Origin: Hyphomicrobiales bacterium
Lineage (GTDB): Bacteria; Pseudomonadota; Alphaproteobacteria; Rhizobiales; Rhizobiaceae
Assembly (NCBI GenBank): GCA_900468535.1
Contig: UBTY01000008.1
Span: 1 to 64,000 of the forward strand
Direction of reading: 5' to 3'
Length of the DNA: 64,000 nt
Position 1 is the first letter of the stretch; each line of letters opens with the position of its first letter. Position numbers and translations under genes: made by a program. Shown piece by piece: positions 44,901 to 51,990 of this stretch. The notes under the pieces were generated by a model that made no database searches, was not told where the DNA came from, and saw only the letters and a program-made list of their open reading frames with translations.

Positions 44901-45072
44901 CGAGGACCTGGATCCCGGCGACACTCTTGGGCCGCGCGGCGCTGGTGAGCTGGGCATCGGTGCGATCACGCCTGCGATTGCCAACGCCGTTGCGGACGCA
45001 ATCGGACACTTCCCGACATCTATTCCTGTTAGCCCAGAGCGGGTCCTCGATGTGCTGGAGGGTGGCCGATGA
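41932..45072 (+). CDS. Fused FAD-molybdopterin hydroxylase (xanthine-dehydrogenase family)
   Basis: A ~1046-residue fusion. Residues 1-~285 are a CoxM-type FAD domain (LVAGGTALQLEW, RNLGTLGGNIAARNG). The rest is the molybdenum subunit, with a hammerhead part (VRYVGDVVAAVAAV), GGAFGGKDELTVQ near residue 530, GAFRGFGANQM and the catalytic Glu in RGAGELGIGA near 1006. Such enzymes hydroxylate N-heterocycles with water. Purine context makes hypoxanthine/xanthine or a modified purine the likely substrate. The order FAD-Mo with a separate iron-sulfur subunit is unusual: XDH chains are FeS-FAD-Mo or fully separate. Possible starts are TTG 41920, GTG 41926 and ATG 41932. I see no xdhC-type chaperone gene. 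Confidence 0.88.
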   Translation: MPLTVLKPSSTAQSLAMMQEHEQARLVAGGTALQLEWARGLAKPPVLISLNAIAGLSGISFCGGGMRIGCSTTLAGLCREPLVLEHLPLLAAASRSVAAPSVRNLGTLGGNIAARNGCLSPALLALDAFIEGERATGRFHERLLDWLQRPAERCEVIEAVYVGAMATASRWTHRKIGLRAAFTPSVIGVAAWLDVRGGRIASARLAVGGGNVAPARLRTAEELLTSQPVDTVDWIELKTWLSQEISAPDDAFRSARYRKITAANALVWGLQNPTTSKQQIAPDMAKTTGSSGEIRLSRADQPSRWHVRPDVAAKVDGTFSYLTDRREEGMLVGRILRAGVAHARIRSIDTSAAEALEGVVAVATHHDVPGENAFGIVVQDQPAFCFDKVRYVGDVVAAVAAVDAATADAALALIKIDYEPLPIVDDPAAALEDGATAVHRGGNLQRLIEFGRGEVDQAFAGAAHILERTYTTSRQMHGFMETEGGYATIEADGTLTIFAGGQHGARDRLQLSRILAMDEAKIRVVTSPTGGAFGGKDELTVQPALALLALKARRRVRIQLSRAESVMAGVKRHPMTIRMRTACDGEGRLLAQEVDVLADAGAYASLGPGVLETALEHAAGPYLVANVRTRGRLAYTNNGVGGAFRGFGANQMTYAIECQMDELARACGITPAEIRSRNLRRPGMPGYLGQVVAPSERLAEMLDAATASSLWRRPDSDVDADEIVGVGMALNYQGNGLGSVVPDPAGGALRLNGDGLIEAAYGLDEMGQGLLTSIQAAVSAQVGCARNDVLPVVGDTRFTPDSGSTTASRGGYVVWEVARTAGHEFSRKLLAAAATLLARPEESLRIGAGGIVEAGSNSGALLLSFRQLGQSFALDALPSVTVAFDFPKTDYQSGNARYIFAFGACLARVAISRVTGAVRVLDIHQHTAAGPIIDVAAYLGQMEGGAVQGLGFTLTEDAIMTAGEYVTKNLDSYMLPGVRDTAGRIAVFALEDLDPGDTLGPRGAGELGIGAITPAIANAVADAIGHFPTSIPVSPERVLDVLEGGR

Positions 45073-45575
45073 GCGCAACGACCTCGCTAACGCTGCGGTT
45101 CCGGCTGAACGGGGAAACGGTATTGCTTAATGCAGAGCCGGACAGGCGGCTGTCCAACATTTTGAGGGAAGATCTCGGGCTCACTGCAAGCAAGAACGGT
45201 TGCGGCATCGGTCGCTGCGGAGCCTGCATGGTCCTGATGAACCGGCAGGCGGCCAACGGATGCCTCGTCATGGCGTGGCAGCTGCAGGATGCGGAGATCA
45301 TCAGTCCGGAGGGTCTCGACGATCTCGACATCGCGCGCACGGTCAAGGCTGGTTTGGTTCAGGAAAACGCATTCCAGTGCGGTTATTGCGCCCCGGGCTT
45401 CACAATCTCGCTCGTGTCGCTTCTCGGCGAAAGGCCTGATGCGACGGAAGCGGATGTGCTGACGGCGCTCGAAGGCAACATCTGCCGCTGTACGGGCTAC
45501 CATTCGATTATTCGCGGCGCCCTCAATGCCATCGACCAAATTCGTGCCTCACAGGCATCATCCGGAGAAGACTGA
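45069..45575 (+). CDS. Two-[2Fe-2S] subunit of the molybdopterin hydroxylase
   Basis: A 168-residue CoxS/XdhC-type subunit with both clusters complete. The plant-ferredoxin-type cluster has Cys45, 50, 53 and 65 (NGCGIGRCGACMV); the second has Cys104, 107, 139 and 141 (CGYCAPGF, ICRCTGYH). It passes electrons from the Mo site to the FAD domain of the upstream fusion protein, whose stop its ATG overlaps by 4 bases. Confidence 0.93.
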   Translation: MSATTSLTLRFRLNGETVLLNAEPDRRLSNILREDLGLTASKNGCGIGRCGACMVLMNRQAANGCLVMAWQLQDAEIISPEGLDDLDIARTVKAGLVQENAFQCGYCAPGFTISLVSLLGERPDATEADVLTALEGNICRCTGYHSIIRGALNAIDQIRASQASSGED

Positions 45576-45576
45576 C

Positions 45577-47091
45577 ATGTCCCTTTCGATCAAGGCGTTC
45601 GAGCCCACCAGTGCCGGTGCGCGTGCCTTTCTCGCTCGCCCCCTGAAGCAGCTTCTTGTCGGCGGCTTATGGGTCGACGCGGCAGAGGGGAGGCGTTTCT
45701 CCACGTACGATCCGGCCAACGGGCGCTTTCTGGCGGAGCTCGCGGAAGCAAGCGCCGCGGACGTGGACGCTGCGGTCCTTGCCGCACGCCGTGCGTTCGA
45801 ATTCGACGCCTGGCGGGGGCTCACGCCCTCGGCGCGTGGAAAGTTACTGTGGCGAATTGCCGACCTTATAGACAGCCATGCCGACGAACTCGCCGAGCTG
45901 GAGACGCTGGATCAAGGCAAATCGTTCAAGACCGGGCGTCTGGGGGAAATTCCTGCCTCAGCCGAGCAGTTCCGCTATTTCGCCGGCTTTGCCACGAAAA
46001 TTCTCGGAACGACCATACCCACATCGATTGCCTATCAACCCGCCGGCAAGCGTGTTTTTGCCTACACCACCCGCGAGCCGATCGGCGTCGTCGCGGCGAT
46101 CACGCCGTGGAATTCGCCGATGCTGATGGCCGCTATGAAGCTCGCGCCAGCGCTCGCGGCAGGCTGCACGGTCGTTCTGAAGCCGGCGGAAGAGACCTCG
46201 CTGACGGCGTTGCGTCTCGGTGAACTTATGATCGAGGCGGGCTTGCCCGCCGGTGTCGTCAACATTGTCACTGGCTTCGGCGAATCCGTTGGCGCAGCGC
46301 TCACGGCCCATCCCGATGTGGACAAGGTCGCCTTCACCGGCTCCACTGAGGTCGGTAAGCTGATCGTCGGCGCGGCGCGCGGGAATCTGAAGAAGCTGAC
46401 CCTTGAGCTCGGTGGCAAATCACCGGCGATTGTCATGCCGGATGCCGACATGACATTGGCTGTTCCCGGCATTGCCCGAGGCATATTTGCGAACGCCGGG
46501 CAGGTCTGCGTTGCCGGATCGCGGGTCTACGCGCATCGCTCGGTCTATGAACAATTGGTAGACGGTCTGACGAGGGAGGCAGCAAAGCTGACGCTTGGCC
46601 ATGGTCTCGACCCGCAGACCGACCTCGGGCCGCTGGTCAACCGCAAGCAGGCCGATCGCGTTGCCGGCTATATTACCGACGGTGTCGGAGAAGGCGCCGA
46701 AATCGCCGCCGGTGGCAGGCAAGTCGGAGACGAGGCGACGTTCTTTGAACCCACGGTCGTTACCGGCGTCACGCAGAACATGCGTATGATGCAGGAGGAG
46801 ATATTCGGCCCGGTGGTTGCCGTGACGCCGTTCGACGAAGTCGACGCGGCGATCACCTACGCGAACGACTCTCCCTACGGTCTTGCCGGCAGCGTGTGGA
46901 CATCAGACCTGAGCGCTGCCCATCGGCTCTCGGCCCGGATCCGCTCTGGCACGGTATGGATCAACTGCCATTCATATTTCTCGCCAGAACTGCCAAAGGG
47001 CGGCCACAAGCAATCGGGTTGGGGATACGAAAACGGTGCGCCGGGTCTTGAAAATTATCTGGAGACGAAGACCGTCTGCGCGGTAATCTGA
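45577..47091 (+). CDS. NAD(P)-dependent aldehyde dehydrogenase
   Basis: A 504-residue ALDH-superfamily enzyme with catalytic Cys311 (NAGQVCVAGSR), general-base Glu277 (LTLELGGKSP), Asn179 (TPWNS) and the cofactor loop FTGSTEVG. Length and motifs are typical of betaine- or gamma-aminoaldehyde-type dehydrogenases; the exact aldehyde is not predictable. It starts 1 base after the iron-sulfur gene and is the last gene before a clear terminator. It may oxidise the aldehyde made by the GMC enzyme or the ThDP decarboxylase of the operon (inference). Confidence 0.9.
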   Translation: MSLSIKAFEPTSAGARAFLARPLKQLLVGGLWVDAAEGRRFSTYDPANGRFLAELAEASAADVDAAVLAARRAFEFDAWRGLTPSARGKLLWRIADLIDSHADELAELETLDQGKSFKTGRLGEIPASAEQFRYFAGFATKILGTTIPTSIAYQPAGKRVFAYTTREPIGVVAAITPWNSPMLMAAMKLAPALAAGCTVVLKPAEETSLTALRLGELMIEAGLPAGVVNIVTGFGESVGAALTAHPDVDKVAFTGSTEVGKLIVGAARGNLKKLTLELGGKSPAIVMPDADMTLAVPGIARGIFANAGQVCVAGSRVYAHRSVYEQLVDGLTREAAKLTLGHGLDPQTDLGPLVNRKQADRVAGYITDGVGEGAEIAAGGRQVGDEATFFEPTVVTGVTQNMRMMQEEIFGPVVAVTPFDEVDAAITYANDSPYGLAGSVWTSDLSAAHRLSARIRSGTVWINCHSYFSPELPKGGHKQSGWGYENGAPGLENYLETKTVCAVI

Positions 47092-47170
47092 GCCCGGAAG
47101 AATAGTGGCACAGCGCCTCCATCAATCGATGCCGGTGTAGCTGATTATTTCCAACAGGCCTTTTCGCTTG

Positions 47171-47201
47171 CCCGTGAGCATTCGCGCGCTCGCGGGTTTT
47201 T
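47171..47201 (+). terminator. Rho-independent terminator of the 36.9-47.1 kb operon
   Basis: Stem CCCGTGAGC (47171-47179) / GCTCGCGGG (47188-47196) with one G-T wobble and an 8-base loop, followed by TTTTT. It separates the molybdopterin-hydroxylase/ALDH operon from the ROK regulator. Confidence 0.85.
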
Positions 47202-47242
47202 GCCGTGCTCGCCTTCCCTCATCGAAAATCGTCAGGGCAGCA

Positions 47243-47271
47243 TTGACAGCCTGCATGTCTTCAGAGATAGT
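47243..47271 (+). promoter_or_regulatory. Sigma-70-type promoter of the ROK regulator operon
   Basis: TTGACA (47243-47248), a 17-base spacer and GATAGT (47266-47271). It lies after the terminator and about 30 bases before the GTG start of the ROK gene, which supports the short 5' leader and the chosen start. Confidence 0.6.
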
Positions 47272-47301
47272 TCGGTCATAGAACGAATTAATGAGGCAAG
47301 C

Positions 47302-48516
47302 GTGAGCGAGACCATTCGCATCTCCCGAAAATTCTCCCAGCGTGCGGTCATGGAGGCGATCGTTCAGAATGGCCCCATCTCGCGTGCGTCGATCGCAAAG
47401 CAGACGGGGCTGTCGAAGCAAACGATTTCGGAGATCGTGCGCCAGCTCGAGCTGAGCGGCTGGGTTCGTGAGACGGGCCGCACGAGCGGCCATATCGGTC
47501 GCACGGCCGTTACGTATGAGCTCATCCCCGATGCAGCCTATATCGCTGCCGTTGACCTTGGCGGAACCAAGGTGCGTGTCGCGATCGCCGATCTTGCCTT
47601 CCAGGTCTTTGCCGAGGAGATGGCGCCGACAGATCCGCGTGGGGGACGCTTTGTGGTCGACCAGATCGCCACGATGTGCCGCGAAGCGGCGGACCACCTC
47701 GATATTCCTCGCGAGCGCCTGCGCATGGCTGTCATCGGTGTGCCCGGTGCGCCGGATGATGCCAGCGGCGCCGTTCTGCTTGCTCCAAATATCGCGGGCT
47801 TCGGCGCGATGAACGTCGTTGCCGCCTTCGAAGAGGCGTTCGGCTTTAACGTTATCCTGGAAAACGATGTGAACCTTGCGGTTCTCGGTGAAAACTGGCT
47901 GGGTCAAGGGCAGGGCGTAGATAACCTGGCCTATATCGCGATCGGGACCGGCATCGGCGGCGGGCTTATGGTGGGCGGTCAACTCGTGCGCGGTGCGGCC
48001 AACGCGGCCGGCGAGCTTGGGTTCTTGCCATTCGGCGCCGATCCATTCGAGCCGGAGTCGCTCCGTACTGGCGCTTTCGAGCGCGCAGTGGCCTCCTTCG
48101 CGATTATTGAACGGTATCGGGTGCTTGCCGGCGAGGTGGCAACCGTTCCCGCGATTTTCGAACGGGCCGGGCAGGGTGACGCGCACGCCAGCCAAGTACT
48201 GGACGATACAGCGAGGATACTCGCCCGCGGCATTGGTGCGATTTCGGCGATCGCCAATCCGGAGAAGGTCATCATGGGGGGATCGATCGGTCTTCGACCC
48301 GAACTCATTGAGCGCGTTAAGACGTTTCTGCCGGCTTGCTTCCCGTATCCGGTCCAGATCGAAGCGAGCGCGCTCGGAGCGCGGGCTGCAATCATCGGCG
48401 CCGCGGCAATCGGTCTGGAACACATGCACAATGCTCTTTTTGGCGCGGACACGCCCGACGGCCGCATGTCGTTGCCGCCAGCCGAAATGAGTTCGCTCAA
48501 GGAGGTGGTGCGATGA
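47302..48516 (+). CDS. ROK-family transcriptional repressor lacking the zinc motif
   Basis: A 404-residue protein with a winged helix-turn-helix (residues ~10-65: RAVMEAIVQNGPISRASIAK, SKQTISEIVRQLELSGWV) and a ROK kinase-like domain: VDLGGTKVRVAIAD phosphate loop, ENDVNLAVLGE with the catalytic Asp, AIGTGIGGGL. The usual HxCxCGxxGCxE zinc site is missing: GELGFLPFGADPFEPES contains no Cys or His. The GTG at 47302 has GAGG 5 bases upstream and fits the promoter at 47243-47271; a longer TTG start at 47200 would overlap the terminator. It probably controls the M20/ABC genes that follow, binding a sugar or amino-sugar-like ligand. Confidence 0.88.
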   Translation: MSETIRISRKFSQRAVMEAIVQNGPISRASIAKQTGLSKQTISEIVRQLELSGWVRETGRTSGHIGRTAVTYELIPDAAYIAAVDLGGTKVRVAIADLAFQVFAEEMAPTDPRGGRFVVDQIATMCREAADHLDIPRERLRMAVIGVPGAPDDASGAVLLAPNIAGFGAMNVVAAFEEAFGFNVILENDVNLAVLGENWLGQGQGVDNLAYIAIGTGIGGGLMVGGQLVRGAANAAGELGFLPFGADPFEPESLRTGAFERAVASFAIIERYRVLAGEVATVPAIFERAGQGDAHASQVLDDTARILARGIGAISAIANPEKVIMGGSIGLRPELIERVKTFLPACFPYPVQIEASALGARAAIIGAAAIGLEHMHNALFGADTPDGRMSLPPAEMSSLKEVVR

Positions 48517-49772
48517 CCGGAACAGATAGGCTTCTCGGCCGTCTGACGGCAGCCCTCGATCGCGAGGATGCGCTTGCTCTTTTCAGGTCGGCCATTCAGC
48601 GTGAAAGCATCACCGGCAACGAGGCCAATGTTGTCGCCTTGTTGCGCGATGAGATGCATGCCCGCAATATCGACGGCATAAGCGTTGCGGATTTTCTCCC
48701 GGGACGCCCTAATATCTGGGGCGAACGAAAGGGTGCGGGCGATGGCCCGCGGCTGCTTTTCATCGGGCACACCGATACAGTCCACGTCGATGGCTGGCGT
48801 GAGCACTGGGCAGGAACCGAGCGTGAAGATCCGTTCGCGGCGGCTGTCGTCGACGGGCAGGTATGGGGGCGTGGTTCGGGAGATTTGAAGGCCGGCATCT
48901 GCAGTTCGCTTGCTGCCCTGAGCTTGCTTGATCGTGCTGGAATCCGATTGAAAGGCGATGTCGCCTTCGCCTTCGTCGGTGACGAAGAGAGTGGCCAGAC
49001 AGGGACCGGAATATCGCTCGGCGTGAAGGCGTATACAGCGCTGATAGAAGAAGGGACGGTTTCCCGCCCCGACTTCACCATCTATGTCGAGCCAACCCAG
49101 CTCGCGGTCTACACGGCCCAGATCGGCTTCTTCATCGCCGATATCGAGATCACCGGCAAGTCGGCCTACTTTGGGGTGCCGGAGCTCGGAAAGGATGCGT
49201 TGAAGGCATCGCATGCCGCCATGTCCGCTCTTTGGGACTACTCCGACAGCGTTGCGGCGCGGGCGTCGCACGATCTTGTCGGTCATGGCTTCCTTCTGAT
49301 CACCGGTCTGTCCGGAGGCGGGTTCATCGCGGTGCCGGAAGAATGCAAGCTTTCGTTGATCCGCAAACTCCTGCCCGGCGAGTCGCTCGATGAAGCGGTT
49401 GCCGAATTGGAGGGCGTTATTCGCGGAGCGATCAAGGATCCCGAGATATCGGTCGATATCAGCTACCCCGCGGGGCGTGATCACCGCGTGGGTGGCTCGG
49501 CGGCCGAGATCGACCCGGCTCTTCCCGAAGTCGAGTTGCTGAGCAGATCCGTAGACGAAGCCATGGCCGGTCGCGGCGCGATCGCGGGGGCGCCGTTCTG
49601 GTCGGAATCTCCATTCTTTGTAAATCGCCTCGGCGTGCCGGCCGTCTATTGCGCACCTGGGGACATCAGAAACTGCCACACGTTCGAGGAGCGCGTCGAC
49701 ATCGAGGAATACTTCGCCGGGATCGTAGCGTTTGCCGCCTTCATGGCTCGCTACTGCGGCGTCGTTGAGTAA
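48513..49772 (+). CDS. M20-family zinc amidohydrolase (ArgE/DapE-like)
   Basis: A 419-residue di-zinc peptidase/deacylase. Ligands: His86 and catalytic Asp88 (GHTDTV), bridging Asp124 (GRGSGDLKAG), general-base Glu158 and Glu159 (VGDEESG), and the C-terminal His in NCHTFEERV. A dimerisation domain sits between. The family removes acyl or carbamoyl groups from amino acids or trims dipeptides. It overlaps the ROK gene by 4 bases and precedes an ABC importer, so it likely processes the imported compound. Confidence 0.9.
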   Translation: MTGTDRLLGRLTAALDREDALALFRSAIQRESITGNEANVVALLRDEMHARNIDGISVADFLPGRPNIWGERKGAGDGPRLLFIGHTDTVHVDGWREHWAGTEREDPFAAAVVDGQVWGRGSGDLKAGICSSLAALSLLDRAGIRLKGDVAFAFVGDEESGQTGTGISLGVKAYTALIEEGTVSRPDFTIYVEPTQLAVYTAQIGFFIADIEITGKSAYFGVPELGKDALKASHAAMSALWDYSDSVAARASHDLVGHGFLLITGLSGGGFIAVPEECKLSLIRKLLPGESLDEAVAELEGVIRGAIKDPEISVDISYPAGRDHRVGGSAAEIDPALPEVELLSRSVDEAMAGRGAIAGAPFWSESPFFVNRLGVPAVYCAPGDIRNCHTFEERVDIEEYFAGIVAFAAFMARYCGVVE

Positions 49773-49805
49773 TCAGCTGACCACAAAAGAAAAAGGGAAC
49801 ATGAC

Positions 49806-50867
49806 ATGAAACTGGGTTCATTCTTCAATGCAGCTCTTATCGCTGGCAGCGTGCTTGCCGCTGGTTCCGCCTATGCCCAGACTGTAGGGCCATCGGGCGA
49901 GAAGGCAACGCCGAGCGCCGAAGTGACACTGTCGGATACCGATCTCTCCAAGCTGAAGGGCAAGGGCTACAAGGCGGCCTTGCTCTGGCACACGTCGTCG
50001 GACTTCACCAATGCGGTTTCGGCCGGCGCCAAGGCCGAGTTCGAGAAAGCAGGCGTTGCCGTTGTCGTCCAGACGGACGCTGGTTTCGACGCCGCCCGCC
50101 AGCGTAGCGACATCGAGACCGCGCTCGCGGCCAAGCCAAACGTCATCCTTGCCCTGCCGCTCGATCCTACGACTTCCGCGGAAGCATTCCGTCAGGCGAT
50201 CAAGGATGGCACGAAGCTTGTCTTTCTGTCGAACCTGCCAAGCGGCTACAAGCACGGCTCGGACTATGCGGCGATCGTGACAGACGACCTCTACCAGATG
50301 GGCAAGCAGGCGGCTGACGCACTCGCCAAGGCGATCGGCGGCAAGGGCAAGGTCGGCTACATCTTTCACGACGCCAGCTACTATGTGACGAACCAGCGCG
50401 ACCAGGCGTTCAAGTCGACCATCGAGAGCAGCTATCCCGATATCAAGATCGTTGCCGAGCAGGGAATTTCCGATCCGGCCCGTGCCGAAGAGCTTGCAAA
50501 CGCAATGCTGCTACAGAACCCCGATCTAGATGGTATCTACGTTACCTGGGCCGAGCCGGCGGAGGGCGTTCTGTCTGCCCTGCGAAGCGCAGGCAACACG
50601 AAGACGAAGGTCGTGACGCTCGATCTTTCCGAACCGGTTGGCCTCGACATGGTCAAGGGCGGAAACGTCACTGCGCTCGTTGCCGACAAGGCTTACGAGC
50701 TCGGCCGGACGATGGCCGCGACCGGCATGAAGGCACTCGTCGGTGAGGAAACGCCGGCATTCATCGTCGCACCGGCACTGACGGTGACGAAGGAAAATGT
50801 CGCCGATGGATGGAAGCAGTCGCTCAATCGCGATGCTCCACAGTCCGTTCTCGACGCTGCAAAGTAG
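49806..50867 (+). CDS. Sugar-type ABC solute-binding protein (Peripla_BP_4)
   Basis: A 353-residue RbsB-like receptor. A signal peptide (GSFFNAALIAGSVLAAGSAY, cleavage after AYA) precedes a type I periplasmic fold: AALLWHTSSDFTNAVSAGAK, VVVQTDAGFDAARQRSDIET, KPNVILALPLDPTTSAEAF, QGISDPARAEELANAML and DGIYVTWAEPAEG. Ligand unknown. The M20 deacylase and YhfX-like enzyme around it suggest an amino-acid derivative or amino sugar instead of a plain sugar (inference). Confidence 0.9.
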   Translation: MKLGSFFNAALIAGSVLAAGSAYAQTVGPSGEKATPSAEVTLSDTDLSKLKGKGYKAALLWHTSSDFTNAVSAGAKAEFEKAGVAVVVQTDAGFDAARQRSDIETALAAKPNVILALPLDPTTSAEAFRQAIKDGTKLVFLSNLPSGYKHGSDYAAIVTDDLYQMGKQAADALAKAIGGKGKVGYIFHDASYYVTNQRDQAFKSTIESSYPDIKIVAEQGISDPARAEELANAMLLQNPDLDGIYVTWAEPAEGVLSALRSAGNTKTKVVTLDLSEPVGLDMVKGGNVTALVADKAYELGRTMAATGMKALVGEETPAFIVAPALTVTKENVADGWKQSLNRDAPQSVLDAAK

Positions 50868-50873
50868 GCCGCA

Positions 50874-50902
50874 GGCGCGCCGGCGGCGATCGCCGGCGCG
50901 CC
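50874..50902 (+). terminator. Intra-operon hairpin after the solute-binding-protein gene
   Basis: Perfect 12-bp stem GGCGCGCCGGCG (50874-50885) / CGCCGGCGCGCC (50891-50902) with a GCGAT loop, 6 bases after the receptor stop and ~95 before the permease. No T-tract. Likely an mRNA-stabilising or attenuating element. Confidence 0.75.
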
Positions 50903-50997
50903 GCGTGCCAGGATCGTTCGGCGACCATCGCCGAAGTCGCCCGAGTAACCTTCGGGAGTAAACCTCCCGTCATTTCCCTCTTTTGGGAGTAACACGC

Positions 50998-51975
50998 ATG
51001 TCCACCGCCCAAGCCGATGCCGTCAGCCCGCTGAAGAGCATATCAAGGCGCATCAATCTCCAGCAGTACGTCGTGTATTTCGGCTTTCTCGCTATTTTCA
51101 TATTCTTTGCGATCGTTCTGCGCGACGGCGGCTTCCTGACAGCCCGCAATCTGTCGAACATCGTTCTACAGACCGCGCCGGTGACGATCATGGCCATTGG
51201 GCTGGTTTTCGTCCTGTCTGCCGGCGAAATCGACCTCTCGATCGGATCGACGGTCGCCGTCAGTGCTCTCTGTGCCGCAGTTGTCATGGCAAGCTACGGC
51301 ATGTTAGCCGGTATCGCCGCAGGCCTGGGAGCCGGGGTGATTATTGGTGCGATCAACGGCGTCCTGGTTGCCTATGTGAGGCTACCGTCCTTTCTCGTCA
51401 CATTGGCGACAATGGGGCTGTTTGCCGGCGTCGCGCGGTCGTTGACCAACCTTCGTTCTATTCCTGTGACAGACGCGACATTTACCGGCTTCTTCGGATC
51501 GGGTTCGCTTCTGGGTGTGCCGTCATTGATTTTCTGGACGCTCGGCGCAGTCATCGTTGGTCACGTCCTCTATCGTGAAACCCGCTTTGGCGCTCACGTG
51601 CTCGCCACCGGCGACAACAGCCGTGCAGCCAGCGTGTCCGGTATCAAGGTTCCCAATATTCGGCTCTCTGTGATGATGCTGAGCGGCGCGCTCGCCGGGC
51701 TCGCCGGGCTCCTTTATGCCGGTCGCCTGCAGGCGGCAAAATATACACTCGGAGAGACGGATCTGATGACCGTCATCGCGGCGGTCATTGTCGGCGGCAC
51801 CCTGCTCAACGGCGGTAAAGGCTCGGTTGTCGGTGCTCTCGTTGGGTCGCTGATGATGGGCATGCTCAACAACGGCCTCATTCTCATGGGGCTCTCCGTT
51901 TCCGATCAGATGATCGTGCGCGGCCTGATCATATTGGCGGCCGTTGCTGTCTCGCTGCGCGAAAAGCAGCGTTGA
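50998..51975 (+). CDS. Sugar-type ABC permease (RbsC-like)
   Basis: A 325-residue BPD_transp_2 permease with about 8-10 membrane segments. Motifs: GLVFVLSAGEIDLSIGSTVA near residue 75, INGVLVAYVRLPSFLVTLAT and GVKVPNIRLS-like (SGIKVPNIRLSVMMLSG) near the cytoplasmic coupling loop. The ATG at 50998 has GGGAG 8-9 bases upstream and is favoured over the in-frame start at 50983. It works with the ATPase coded two genes downstream. Confidence 0.9.
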   Translation: MSTAQADAVSPLKSISRRINLQQYVVYFGFLAIFIFFAIVLRDGGFLTARNLSNIVLQTAPVTIMAIGLVFVLSAGEIDLSIGSTVAVSALCAAVVMASYGMLAGIAAGLGAGVIIGAINGVLVAYVRLPSFLVTLATMGLFAGVARSLTNLRSIPVTDATFTGFFGSGSLLGVPSLIFWTLGAVIVGHVLYRETRFGAHVLATGDNSRAASVSGIKVPNIRLSVMMLSGALAGLAGLLYAGRLQAAKYTLGETDLMTVIAAVIVGGTLLNGGKGSVVGALVGSLMMGMLNNGLILMGLSVSDQMIVRGLIILAAVAVSLREKQR

Positions 51976-51990
51976 AGAAAGGCATTTATC

